Source of the DNA: UM-FILTER-38-24 sp041663205
GTDB taxonomy: Bacteria; Patescibacteriota; Gracilibacteria; UBA1369; LOWO2-01-FULL-3
NCBI GenBank assembly: GCA_041663205.1
Contig: JBAZQZ010000017.1
Location: forward strand, 1 to 15,579
Length of the DNA stretch: 15,579 nt
Direction of reading: 5' to 3'
The notes under the pieces: generated by a model
The model's database searches: none
Told to the model about the DNA's origin: nothing
The model's input: the letters and a program-made list of their open reading frames with translations, nothing else
Part shown: positions 6,800-13,857 of the stretch, one piece after another
How the letters are laid out: the number at the start of each line of letters is the position of its first letter
Position numbering within the stretch: the first letter of the stretch is position 1
Program-made: the position numbers and the translations under genes

Positions 6800-8320
6800 T
6801 TATAAAGAGGCAGGTTCTTGAATTTCTTCAGCGTGAGGTTTGTTGCGGAGCATATTGATGATGTTTTTGTCGACCACTTTTGTGATAAAAAGCATTGCCA
6901 CATAAACGGCTCCACCAAAAGGAATTAAGGCTATCAAGTTCCAGTTTTGCAGGAGGGAATATGAGAATTTTTGACCGAAATAAACTGCGACTCCCATCAC
7001 TAATGCGGAGAAAATTATTTTGAAAAGATTTTTGAAACTCAGTGAAAATTGTAAAGATTTTTTTGCGTAAGTGTAGTTTAAAATCAATATGAAAAATTCA
7101 CTGATAACACTCATTATCGCGCAACTTCGAAAGCCCAAATACGGGATCAGGAGGATGTTTCCGGTGATATTTAAAAGCACGCATGATGCGTTGATGTACA
7201 GAAGTCTGTACTGCTTGTTTACCGAAATCATGATGAACGCAAAAAGCACATTTATAAATTGAAATAAAAGTGCGAAAATCAAAATTTGGAATGCGATGTC
7301 GGATCCGAAATATCCCTCCGAAAGTCTGCTCAAGAAATCCGGCGTGGAGACTGCGAAGACTATTGGATAAGCCAAAATCACGCCCCCGACGACAAGCGGA
7401 ATAGACATGGCGCAGAGAAAATCGAAAGCGTATTTTATGATATCTTTGTATTTTTCCGATTTTTCTTTTATCGCTTTTGTGAGGACTGGAAGCACCGAAT
7501 TCATGAAATACAATGGCAAAATCGAGAATTGTTCGAGCATTTTTGTCGCGACTCCGTAGATTCCGACTTGTTCTTTTGTTCCCATTATTGAGAGCATAAC
7601 CGGACCGACATTCAAATAAACCGTGTTTAAAATCAGCGCCAAACCGTAGGGGATAGACCGGCCAAGAACTTGTTTCCAGAAGCCGAAATCAAATCTGTAT
7701 TTCAGCGAAGTGTATTTTTTTACGTAATATCTTGTCGTAAGTTCCATGACAAGCGCACCAATATTTCCCGCAATAAGTAGCATGTAGAAGCCCGTTTCCT
7801 TGTTGTCCGGAAATCCCCAGAATACGACGTAAAGCATAAATCCAACGGTAATGAATTTACCAAAAACCGTTGCGATCGAGGCTTTGTGCATTTTTAATTT
7901 TGCTTGAAGGACACTGGTCGTCGTGCCATTCATTATCGTGAGAATTACCGTAATGGAAGCGACTGCGACCCCGAGGGAGATTTTTGTTCCTTCGTATGCC
8001 GGAATCAAAAACGCCGAGACTATCGCAACTCCCATTATCAAAACGACTAAAATTGTTCTGATTGAAAGAATATTTCCGATTATTTTCGGGACTTCATCTT
8101 CGTTTTCCGACATTTCGCGAACCGCTATCGTAAAGAGGCCCAAGTCTGCGGCAATTCCGAAAAATGTCAGAAAATTGTAAATCGCCGTGTATTCTCCATA
8201 GCCGGCAACGGACAAATAACTCGTGGCGATTTTCACGGAGACAAGCCCTAAAATTGCCACCGCGAATTTTCCGATAATTTGGGCGACCGTGTTTGATAGT
8301 ATTTTTAACGCTGTTGACAT
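6800..8320 (-). CDS. Wzx-like polysaccharide flippase (MOP superfamily)
   Basis: This 506-residue integral membrane protein has about 12-14 hydrophobic segments spread along its length, the usual size and pattern of MOP-superfamily lipid-linked oligosaccharide exporters. The N-terminus carries the typical family layout: an amphipathic start, a first helix, then Tyr-Leu-Ser-Val-Ala-Gly-Tyr-Gly-Glu-Tyr near residue 36. A second helix follows with Gly-Ile-Ala-Ala-Asp-Leu-Gly-Leu and then an Ala-Val-Arg-Glu motif. These fit the Wzx/polysaccharide biosynthesis branch better than MurJ. It probably moves undecaprenyl-linked glycan units across the inner membrane; the substrate cannot be told. It is convergent with murD (5 bp apart) and divergent from prfB. 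No glycosyltransferase genes are next to it. It ends in TAA. Confidence 0.85.
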   Translation of the reverse strand: MSTALKILSNTVAQIIGKFAVAILGLVSVKIATSYLSVAGYGEYTAIYNFLTFFGIAADLGLFTIAVREMSENEDEVPKIIGNILSIRTILVVLIMGVAIVSAFLIPAYEGTKISLGVAVASITVILTIMNGTTTSVLQAKLKMHKASIATVFGKFITVGFMLYVVFWGFPDNKETGFYMLLIAGNIGALVMELTTRYYVKKYTSLKYRFDFGFWKQVLGRSIPYGLALILNTVYLNVGPVMLSIMGTKEQVGIYGVATKMLEQFSILPLYFMNSVLPVLTKAIKEKSEKYKDIIKYAFDFLCAMSIPLVVGGVILAYPIVFAVSTPDFLSRLSEGYFGSDIAFQILIFALLFQFINVLFAFIMISVNKQYRLLYINASCVLLNITGNILLIPYLGFRSCAIMSVISEFFILILNYTYAKKSLQFSLSFKNLFKIIFSALVMGVAVYFGQKFSYSLLQNWNLIALIPFGGAVYVAMLFITKVVDKNIINMLRNKPHAEEIQEPASL

Positions 8321-8323
8321 GAT

Positions 8324-8352
8324 TTGTTCTAAGTGTCTTTTTTTGTTATACT
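8324..8352 (+). promoter_or_regulatory. Candidate prfB promoter (extended -10)
   Basis: TATACT (8347-8352) is preceded by TG plus one base, an extended -10. A weak TTGTTC (8324-8329) sits 17 bp upstream. The expected start near 8359 gives a leader of about 21 nt ending in a T-run directly before the ATG, with no Shine-Dalgarno motif. Confidence 0.55.
8345..8350 (-). promoter_or_regulatory. Candidate -10 box for the flippase gene
   Basis: On the minus strand TATAAC lies 24 bases before the flippase ATG at 8320. No good -35 is seen at the right distance. It overlaps the prfB -10 on the other strand almost completely, so the two genes may compete for polymerase. Confidence 0.35.
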
Positions 8353-8379
8353 CTCGCTTGTATCACTTTAATTTTTTTT

Positions 8380-9468
8380 ATGCATCAAGTAAAGACGGAA
8401 CTCGAGGAAATTCAGGCTTTAATCAGGCAGGGACTTATAAATGTAGACCTTCCTGAAAAGAAGAAAGAACTCGAAAAATTGAATTATGAAATGGGGCAAC
8501 CCGATTTCTGGAACGATCCTCAAAAAGCGGCTGAGGTAAGCCAAAAAGCAAGTGCCATCGGGAAAAGCATCGAGGCTTGGGAAAAAATTTCGAAAGATGC
8601 CGATGAACTTTTGGCGATGGTGGCGGAAATAGCTGAAGATAGCGACCCGAAAGAATCGCAAGAATTTTTGGATATGGTTGAAGGTTTCAAAAAAAGTTGG
8701 AGGACACTCGAGATTTCCACTTTTTTGGGAGGGAAATTTGACGCGAATAATGCGATTTTGTCGATTCATGCGGGGACAGGTGGCACGGATGCGCAGGATT
8801 TCGGGGAAATGTTGATGAGAATGTATTTGAGATACGCCGAAAGAATGGGATTTAAAACGGAAGTTTTGGATAAGTCCGATGGCGACGAAGCGGGGATAAA
8901 AAGTTGTACCATTTTGATTAGGGGACAGTTTGGTTATGGCTATTTGAAGGGCGAAAACGGGGTCCATAGATTGGTCAGACTTTCTCCTTTCAATTCTAAA
9001 AACACGCGCGAAACTTCTTTTGTTTTGGTTGAAGTTTTGCCGGAAATCACGGCGGCTCAGGAAATAAAAATAGATCCCGATGATTTGAAAATTGATGTGT
9101 ACAGATCGAGCGGGGCGGGCGGACAAAATGTGCAAAAAACTTCTTCCGCCGTGCGAATCACTCATGTGCCGACCGGAATTGTGGCGGCTTGCCAAAATGA
9201 GAGAAGCCAACTCCAAAACAAGGAGCAGGCGATGAAAGTTTTGACGGCGAAATTAGTGGATCTGATGGAGCAAAAACAGGCTAAGGAACTGAAGGATATC
9301 AAGGGTGAAAAAGTTGAAATGTCGTGGGGACATCAGATAAGATCTTACGTATTGCATCCGTATAAAATGGTGAAAGATCACCGAACGGATTACGAGGAAG
9401 GCAATGCTGAAGCGGTTTTGGATGGGGAGCTGGATGGGTTTATTGAGGCGGAATTAAAGAAAAAATAA
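8380..9468 (+). CDS. prfB: Peptide chain release factor 2 (RF2)
   Basis: RF2 recognises UAA and UGA stop codons and triggers release of the finished peptide on the ribosome. The 362-residue protein (the family is about 365) has the anticodon-like Ser-Pro-Phe at 202-204, diagnostic of RF2 rather than RF1, and the catalytic Gly-Gly-Gln at 247-249 within Ser-Ser-Gly-Ala-Gly-Gly-Gln-Asn. The N-terminal coiled coil and Asp-Phe-Trp-Asn-Asp-Pro (42-47) are also typical. The frame is continuous, so the programmed +1 frameshift that autoregulates RF2 in many bacteria is absent. The start follows a T-rich leader. It ends in TAA, with a hairpin candidate just downstream. Confidence 0.96.
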   Translation: MHQVKTELEEIQALIRQGLINVDLPEKKKELEKLNYEMGQPDFWNDPQKAAEVSQKASAIGKSIEAWEKISKDADELLAMVAEIAEDSDPKESQEFLDMVEGFKKSWRTLEISTFLGGKFDANNAILSIHAGTGGTDAQDFGEMLMRMYLRYAERMGFKTEVLDKSDGDEAGIKSCTILIRGQFGYGYLKGENGVHRLVRLSPFNSKNTRETSFVLVEVLPEITAAQEIKIDPDDLKIDVYRSSGAGGQNVQKTSSAVRITHVPTGIVAACQNERSQLQNKEQAMKVLTAKLVDLMEQKQAKELKDIKGEKVEMSWGHQIRSYVLHPYKMVKDHRTDYEEGNAEAVLDGELDGFIEAELKKK

Positions 9469-9469
9469 G

Positions 9470-9489
9470 ACTGCCTTAGGGAGTTTTTT
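9470..9489 (+). terminator. Imperfect hairpin plus T-run after prfB
   Basis: An ACT/AGT plus CC/GG stem with one G-G mismatch (9470-9484) is followed by six T's. An A-run precedes it and can extend the stem. It begins right after the prfB stop codon. The stem is short, so termination strength is uncertain. Confidence 0.45.
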
Positions 9490-9490
9490 C

Positions 9491-9519
9491 TTTCCAATTC
9501 CTTTTTTTAATGATAATAT
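9491..9519 (+). promoter_or_regulatory. Candidate promoter of the toxin-antitoxin operon
   Basis: TTTCCA (9491-9496) and TAATAT (9514-9519) are spaced 17 bp apart, and TG one base upstream makes an extended -10. The predicted start near 9526 lies downstream of the ATG at 9521 and so favours the ATG at 9551 as the antitoxin start. A palindrome covers the -10. Confidence 0.5.
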
Positions 9520-9548
9520 TATGTCATATGATAATTTAATATTAAATT
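9513..9548 (+). promoter_or_regulatory. Paired palindromes, probable antitoxin operators
   Basis: A 10-bp perfect palindrome, ATAATATTAT (9513-9522), covers the -10. A 16-bp perfect palindrome, AATTTAATATTAAATT (9533-9548), lies just before the ATG. Both share the core TAATATTA and their centres are 23 bp apart, about two helical turns. Ribbon-helix-helix antitoxins commonly repress their own operon by binding such repeats; that binding here is an inference. Confidence 0.5.
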
Positions 9549-9550
9549 GT

Positions 9551-9757
9551 ATGAGCATGTTATCTGTGCCGTTGACGCCAGAGTTGGAAAATAAAATAAA
9601 TCGGCTTGTAGAGGATGGCGTTGCCTCGAATAAAGCTGATTTGGCAAGGAAGGCAATTGAGTTTTTTGCCGAACAGCAAGCTATCGAGGATGTTTTGAGG
9701 GCACAAAATGAGCCTAATTTGAAAGGCAATTTCCGTGATTTATTAAAGAAATTTTAA
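9551..9757 (+). CDS. Ribbon-helix-helix antitoxin of a type II TA pair
   Basis: This is a 68-residue protein. Its N-terminal strand (Leu-Ser-Val-Pro-Leu, residues 4-8), helix (Glu-Leu-Glu-Asn-Lys-Ile-Asn-Arg-Leu) and second helix (Asn-Lys-Ala-Asp-Leu-Ala-Arg-Lys-Ala-Ile) fit a MetJ/Arc ribbon-helix-helix DNA-binding fold. The C-terminal part (about 45-68), with Asn-Glu-Pro-Asn and Arg-Asp-Leu-Leu-Lys-Lys-Phe, is where such antitoxins wrap the toxin. I place the start at 9551, or at the next ATG at 9557. The upstream in-frame ATG at 9521 would add ten residues unlike the family and would put coding sequence over the promoter and operator. It is followed after 1 bp by the toxin gene, an expected co-translated order. 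The pair is inferred from size, order and fold. Confidence 0.8.
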   Translation: MSMLSVPLTPELENKINRLVEDGVASNKADLARKAIEFFAEQQAIEDVLRAQNEPNLKGNFRDLLKKF

Positions 9758-9758
9758 T

Positions 9759-10019
9759 ATGGTTGAAGTTTATTATAAGCCTTCTTTTTTCAAAAAATGT
9801 AGAAAGCTTCCTGTGGATCTTTTGGATGAAATCGAGCAAAAAATTGAACTTTTCAAGGAAAATCCTAATCATCCGTTTTTGAAAACGCATAAACTTAAGG
9901 GAACGCTGGATGGACTTTGCAGTTTTTCGGTAAATTATTCTTATAGGATTGTGTTCCAATATTTGTCTAAGACAGAAGTTGTACTTCTTTCCATTGGGAC
10001 TCATGATTTGTATAAATAG
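9759..10019 (+). CDS. RelE/ParE-superfamily toxin (RelE/YafQ-like)
   Basis: The 86-residue protein has the RelE-fold layout: strand Val-Glu-Val-Tyr-Tyr, a helix with Phe-Phe-Lys-Lys-Cys-Arg-Lys-Leu, and a second helix of Glu-Gln-Lys-Ile-Glu-Leu-Phe. Then come His44-Lys-Leu-Lys-Gly48, the core strand Phe-Ser-Val-Asn-Tyr-Ser-Tyr-Arg-Ile-Val-Phe with Arg63, and the family's terminal Ile-Gly-Thr-His82-Asp-Leu-Tyr85-Lys. RelE-type members are ribosome-dependent mRNA endonucleases, and YafQ relatives use C-terminal His/Asp residues. ParE-type gyrase inhibition cannot be fully excluded, but the His82/Tyr85 ending fits an mRNA interferase better. It is expected to be held inactive by the antitoxin encoded 1 bp upstream. 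It ends in TAG. Confidence 0.87.
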   Translation: MVEVYYKPSFFKKCRKLPVDLLDEIEQKIELFKENPNHPFLKTHKLKGTLDGLCSFSVNYSYRIVFQYLSKTEVVLLSIGTHDLYK

Positions 10020-10048
10020 CTTTATGTATGCTCTTTCCCCAAGATATG

Positions 10049-10077
10049 TGGACAATAAGCCTAAAAACGTGTACTAT
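10049..10077 (+). promoter_or_regulatory. Candidate def promoter
   Basis: TGGACA (10049-10054, 5/6) and TACTAT (10072-10077, 4/6) are spaced exactly 17 bp apart in the gap after the toxin gene. The predicted start near 10084 gives a leader of about 17 nt, T-rich and without a Shine-Dalgarno motif. So def is probably not dependent on the toxin-antitoxin operon. Confidence 0.55.
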
Positions 10078-10100
10078 GTTCGCGGTTTTTAATTATTTTT

Positions 10101-10607
10101 ATGACAAAATTGAAGATTGAAACAGGCGTGGAAAATCCGATACTTAGGGCGAAATCGAAAGAAGTAAAAAAATTCGATGCGGCGTTAAGGCGTTTTGTGA
10201 AAAATCTGAAAGATACGATGATGTTTAAAGACGGGCTTGGGATAGCGGCGCCGCAGGTCGGGAAAAATATCCGGGTGTTTATCGTGGCGATTGATTACAA
10301 CAAAAAATCCGAGAAAATTCTTCCGATGATAAATCCTGAAATTTTGAAAAAAAGCGAGGAGATGGTGGAAGGGGAAGAGGGATGCCTTAGCCTTCCAAAT
10401 AAATTTGCGAAAGTGATGAGATGCAAAGAAATCACTGTGGAATTTTTTGATTTGGACGGCGTCAGGCAAGTTTTAAATCTTCGTGGACTTAATGCGCGCG
10501 TGGTTCAGCACGAGAATGATCATCTTGACGGAATACTTTTTCTCGACAGATTGCCGGAAGGCGCGGTGATCGAAGAAGTCAGAGAAAAGGGGAATGAGGC
10601 CTTGTAG
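10101..10607 (+). CDS. def: Peptide deformylase
   Basis: Peptide deformylase is a metal-dependent enzyme that removes the formyl group from the N-terminal methionine of new proteins. The 168-residue protein (usual length) carries all three family motifs: Gly-Leu-Gly-Ile-Ala-Ala-Pro-Gln-Val-Gly (45-54), Glu-Gly-Cys-Leu-Ser-Leu-Pro (93-99) with the metal-binding Cys95, and His-Glu-Asn-Asp-His (137-141) with two metal-binding His residues and catalytic Glu138, followed by Leu-Asp-Gly. The ATG at 10101 follows a T-rich leader with no Shine-Dalgarno motif. It ends in TAG, 7 bp from the convergent LysM gene, and no clear terminator fits between them. Confidence 0.96.
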   Translation: MTKLKIETGVENPILRAKSKEVKKFDAALRRFVKNLKDTMMFKDGLGIAAPQVGKNIRVFIVAIDYNKKSEKILPMINPEILKKSEEMVEGEEGCLSLPNKFAKVMRCKEITVEFFDLDGVRQVLNLRGLNARVVQHENDHLDGILFLDRLPEGAVIEEVREKGNEAL

Positions 10608-10614
10608 AACTTCT

Positions 10615-11367
10615 TTATCTACCGCTGTTCTTCAGGGCTTGTCTTGTCATTTTTGCGTGTGCCGCCTTCAGAAAAGTCAGGTTCTCCGCTTCTCTTCTCA
10701 GTTCTTGCGGACATGCTCCCATCGCTTTTGCACGTATTTGTCTTTCCAGTCTTTCGCATTTTGCTTCCGATCCTTTTCTCGTAGGCCATCCCGGGATTTC
10801 CTCTTCACACTCGCTTAAAACCTTATCGTCATAAATTGTTGGATCAGGGGTCACTCCTTTTATACACGAAGCTATGTCGGTTTTTTTTGCATCCGCTTCA
10901 ACGACACAATCTCTTACCCCTTCGTCGTATCCACCTCCGTTGTTTGAATGGTTGTCTATAATCCCCGCCGCTTCTTGGTTTATGTCCGGGTCTCTTGACG
11001 CTTTAAGGCTTGGAAGAACGATAGTTTTACCTTCTATAAGAGGTAAATGTGTTTGATTCAGTTCTGAAATCAGATCGTTTGTCACTCCCGCTTTCGGCCC
11101 GTATTTTTTGTAGACCGACTCCCATGTGTCTCCTTTTTTAACCGTGTATGTAGTGAAATGTTCCGGATTTGTCATGGCGATTATTCGCATTCTGAACGGA
11201 CTTGCCGTTCTTGCGACTGCACTTCTCTGGTCCAAACATTGTGAATAGGCTTGTTCTGCTTGTTCTGCTTTCTTTGGGTCAGGTTTTGCTTCCACAGATG
11301 CAGTCATGGCCAATGCCGTCAAAAATGCTGTTCCCGCTAACGATGCTTGTGATGGTGCGCTATGCAT
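10615..11367 (-). CDS. Secreted LysM-domain protein, cysteine-rich
   Basis: The 250-residue protein starts with a signal-peptide-like segment: a hydrophobic core at about 8-23 and a plausible cleavage after Val-Glu-Ala at residue 27. Residues about 72-119 form a LysM domain (Tyr-Thr-Val-Lys-Lys-Gly-Asp-Thr-Trp, then a helix pair and Leu-Pro-Leu-Ile-Glu-Gly-Lys-Thr-Ile-Val-Leu-Pro). LysM modules bind N-acetylglucosamine glycans such as peptidoglycan. The predicted mature part has six Cys (44, 154, 168, 187, 204, 219), an even number compatible with disulfides. The C-terminal 100 residues match nothing I recognise. The gene has a strong promoter of its own, 69 bp after the transglycosylase/peptidase gene on the same strand, so the two may act on the same wall. 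It ends in TAA. Confidence 0.85.
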   Translation of the reverse strand: MHSAPSQASLAGTAFLTALAMTASVEAKPDPKKAEQAEQAYSQCLDQRSAVARTASPFRMRIIAMTNPEHFTTYTVKKGDTWESVYKKYGPKAGVTNDLISELNQTHLPLIEGKTIVLPSLKASRDPDINQEAAGIIDNHSNNGGGYDEGVRDCVVEADAKKTDIASCIKGVTPDPTIYDDKVLSECEEEIPGWPTRKGSEAKCERLERQIRAKAMGACPQELRREAENLTFLKAAHAKMTRQALKNSGR

Positions 11368-11397
11368 AATATTGTTTGTTAAATTATTGAGTTCTAC

Positions 11398-11426
11398 ATT
11401 AAAGCAGAAAGGTCGAGGTATGTCAA
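11398..11426 (-). promoter_or_regulatory. Strong sigma-70-type promoter of the LysM gene
   Basis: On the minus strand a perfect TTGACA (11421-11426) and TTTAAT (11398-11403) are spaced 17 bp apart. The predicted start is near 11392, giving a leader of about 25 nt to the ATG at 11367. It lies entirely in the gap after the 806-residue gene, so the LysM gene can be expressed independently. Confidence 0.75.
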
Positions 11427-11436
11427 GGGCCTGTCT

Positions 11437-13857
11437 TCAACCTTCCGGTTTTGCCGTCATGTTGTGGAATGCGGCGTTTTCTTCCAGTATCATGATTTCA
11501 CCTTTTTCTTGATGAGCCACCAATACTTTTCTCATGAGATCTATTTTTTCTCCTGTCCATTTCATTTTTCCATTCGGCATGATTATGCGGTTTTTTGTTA
11601 TATCGAAGGTGTTCCCGAATCTATGTGTTGATAAATTTTTTGTCGCGACGGAATTCTTTTTTCTCACGTTTATTTGATCTCCTGCTGTTCTGTATAAATC
11701 CGTGACAATAAGTTTGCATCCTTGTGATTGAGTGTAAAAATCCTGTGCGATTTTTCTTAACATAAGCAGTGCGTATGGCCTTAAATAAGGGCTTTCGACT
11801 TTTTTCCTGTCGAGGACAAATTTTTCATTTCTGTCGTCAACTCTGACCAAAGTTCCTGCTCTTAACATCTCTTCGATATTGTCACCGAGTACTTTTGTTT
11901 TCTCTTTTGCGGCTTGGGCCCTCAGTATTGAATTTGAACCTCTGCCTCTGTAAGGACTTCTTTTTTTAAAATTATTTTTGTTGGGGACGGATTCTTCTTG
12001 TCGTGGACGGGGAGCGGGTTGGTGGAGGGGCGCAATGACGAATTGCGGTTGCGGTCTTTGCGGAGACAGTTGAACAGTTGCCGGCGGTAATATTTTTGGA
12101 ATGTTTCCCCATAAATTGTTTGCGACCATTATGCTCAGCGTTTTTGGGCCTCTGCATACCATCACTTCACCTCTTCTTTGGCGTTTTAGTAAAATCCTGA
12201 GAAGGACTCCTTTGTTATTTTTGTCCGTTGAAAAACCGATACTATTCCCGAATTGGTGAATGCTTGGTTGTCCGTCCGTTCGAAAAAGTTCGGAGATTAC
12301 CAGCTTTTTTTCAGTTGCTTCATAGTAATCGCGAGCGATTTGGAACAGGACATAGCGGGCGTATTCCATGAGATACGGCAATTTCACTTTTTTTCTGTCT
12401 ATTGTGAAGTTTTGTTTCCCGTCATCTATTATTTCTTCCATCAGTCCGGCTTTTTTCAGCTCCTCCATTTCTTTGTTTGTTAAAGGGCTGACGAGTCCTT
12501 CCGCTTTTGCTTGTGCCAAAAATTTTTCGTAGTCGCTTTGTCCGGTGCCATAGGGGCCATCGTGTTTGAATTGATCTTTCCATATAGGGCCGGTTGTCGC
12601 TTGCAGTTCGCTTTTTTCAAGTTTTTTCATGGATTCTTCCACTTTTGCCCGCAAATGTTGTTCATTTATTTTTCTCCATGCCGACACTCTTAAAAAATAT
12701 TGTACGGAATAGCTCCCGAATCTTTGCTCTTTTTTTGTTTTTTTCATTTCTTCTTTGTATGCCCGTTTTATCATTTCCCATGCCAAATCTTTTTCGTTTG
12801 GATCTTTTTCCGTCGCGGTCGGAAATGCTGTCAAAAAATCATTTATCTTTTTCTCCATCCCCGCCGCTCCGTTGTGGTATGAGCAAATAAGCATGGGAAT
12901 CAAAAAATTTATCTGAAAAGATTCTTCCGAGGAAAATTTGTATCTTTTTTTTACTTTTTCGGCGGTTGTTTTTAGATTGTTCCAGTATAAATCGTAAGCC
13001 ACGCCGGCCATGATGCTTGATGCATATGGAGAAAAAAGTGCTGACATAAGCCATTCGTCGTTTTTGTCGTTATCCGGATTTATTTGAAATCCCATTTTTC
13101 CCAATGTTTCTTTTTTCTTTAAAAATATGTCTTTTGAGACTCCTTCCAGTTTTCCGTTTTTTCTCATGGCTTTCATTTGCCATAATCCATAACATTCTTT
13201 ATTGCTTGTTGCTTCCTGATCCCATTTTGATTCTTCGCAAACCTGGCCCATTGTCGCCAGTGAAACCAAATGGATTCTTGCGGATGGAGTGAGGTATGCC
13301 CAAAGATTTGTTTTTGAAATGGCGAATATAAAATTCGGGATTATTTCTTCCGCTCTGCGCAGGGCTTTTTTTTGTGTGAGTTTGAGCCGTTCTTGTTTTA
13401 GTTCCGCGCTTCTCGCTCTTGGAAGATCTTTTTCGCAGTCGACTTCAAGCCCTATGGAATCATGGAGTGTTTTTCTGTTTTTGTCGTGCCATGCGTCCAC
13501 TTTTCTTTTTCTTGCCGGCGGATGGCCTTTAAATCTACCGACCATTTCCCATTCTTCGTCGACATAGTATGTGTTTTGCGGACTTGATTGTATTTCAACT
13601 TCCGATAAAAGGGCTTTTTGAAACGAAGATTGCTCGTCGGGAATTTCTCCGGATTCGCGTATTTTTGGCGCGGCGGGTTTTGCCGGCACTGCTTTTGCCG
13701 GTGCGACGGGCGGATGCATGCTCGCTGATAAAGCCTGTCTCAACGGACCGAAAAACCCTGAGAAAGGGCCTATCGAAGGACGATTTGTCGGAGTGTTGCT
13801 TTGCGTGGGGATACATATTCGTCTTTCTCCTCCATTTTGCGGGGTTTCCGGTTTCAT
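11437..13857 (-). CDS. Lytic transglycosylase with two M15/VanY-like domains, one degenerate
   Basis: The 806-residue protein has a disordered Pro-rich N-terminus (1-75) and a lysozyme-like SLT region at about 170-340. That region shows Glu208-Glu209-Ser-Lys-Trp, then Gly224-Leu-Trp-Gln-Met and Ser-Tyr-His-Asn-Gly (326-330); Glu209 is the likely catalytic acid that would cleave glycan strands. A related pair of domains follows. Copy A (about 455-580) and copy B (about 658-802) both contain Asp-Arg-Lys-Lys-Val, Pro-Tyr-Leu, an Arg-Thr and His-x-Phe-Gly-Asn. Copy B keeps the M15-type zinc/catalytic set: His745, Asp752, His798 and Arg723. In copy A the Asp is Gly541 and the last His is Ser575. 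A basic Pro/Gln linker (590-640) joins them. No signal peptide or membrane helix is seen. The start ATG overlaps the upstream stop as ATGA, so translation is probably coupled. It ends in TGA. Family names are assigned by motif, and a DUF5715-like relative is possible. Confidence 0.82.
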   Translation of the reverse strand: MKPETPQNGGERRICIPTQSNTPTNRPSIGPFSGFFGPLRQALSASMHPPVAPAKAVPAKPAAPKIRESGEIPDEQSSFQKALLSEVEIQSSPQNTYYVDEEWEMVGRFKGHPPARKRKVDAWHDKNRKTLHDSIGLEVDCEKDLPRARSAELKQERLKLTQKKALRRAEEIIPNFIFAISKTNLWAYLTPSARIHLVSLATMGQVCEESKWDQEATSNKECYGLWQMKAMRKNGKLEGVSKDIFLKKKETLGKMGFQINPDNDKNDEWLMSALFSPYASSIMAGVAYDLYWNNLKTTAEKVKKRYKFSSEESFQINFLIPMLICSYHNGAAGMEKKINDFLTAFPTATEKDPNEKDLAWEMIKRAYKEEMKKTKKEQRFGSYSVQYFLRVSAWRKINEQHLRAKVEESMKKLEKSELQATTGPIWKDQFKHDGPYGTGQSDYEKFLAQAKAEGLVSPLTNKEMEELKKAGLMEEIIDDGKQNFTIDRKKVKLPYLMEYARYVLFQIARDYYEATEKKLVISELFRTDGQPSIHQFGNSIGFSTDKNNKGVLLRILLKRQRRGEVMVCRGPKTLSIMVANNLWGNIPKILPPATVQLSPQRPQPQFVIAPLHQPAPRPRQEESVPNKNNFKKRSPYRGRGSNSILRAQAAKEKTKVLGDNIEEMLRAGTLVRVDDRNEKFVLDRKKVESPYLRPYALLMLRKIAQDFYTQSQGCKLIVTDLYRTAGDQINVRKKNSVATKNLSTHRFGNTFDITKNRIIMPNGKMKWTGEKIDLMRKVLVAHQEKGEIMILEENAAFHNMTAKPEG

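Noticed and set aside
6800..8320. Assignment of the flippase as MurJ (lipid II flippase)
   Set aside because: Despite proximity to murD, the N-terminal motifs fit the Wzx/polysaccharide branch better; the gene is also convergent with murD.
8440..8470. Possible RF2 programmed frameshift site
   Set aside because: The frame is continuous and there is no in-frame TGA or CTT-TGA slip site.
8419..9216. 265-codon minus-strand frame opposite prfB
   Set aside because: Antisense shadow of RF2; composition is unlike a real protein and no start context is seen.
11246..11270. Tandem TTGTTCTGC repeat
   Set aside because: Two copies inside the LysM gene that encode a Glu-Gln-Ala repeat in the linker; ordinary low complexity.
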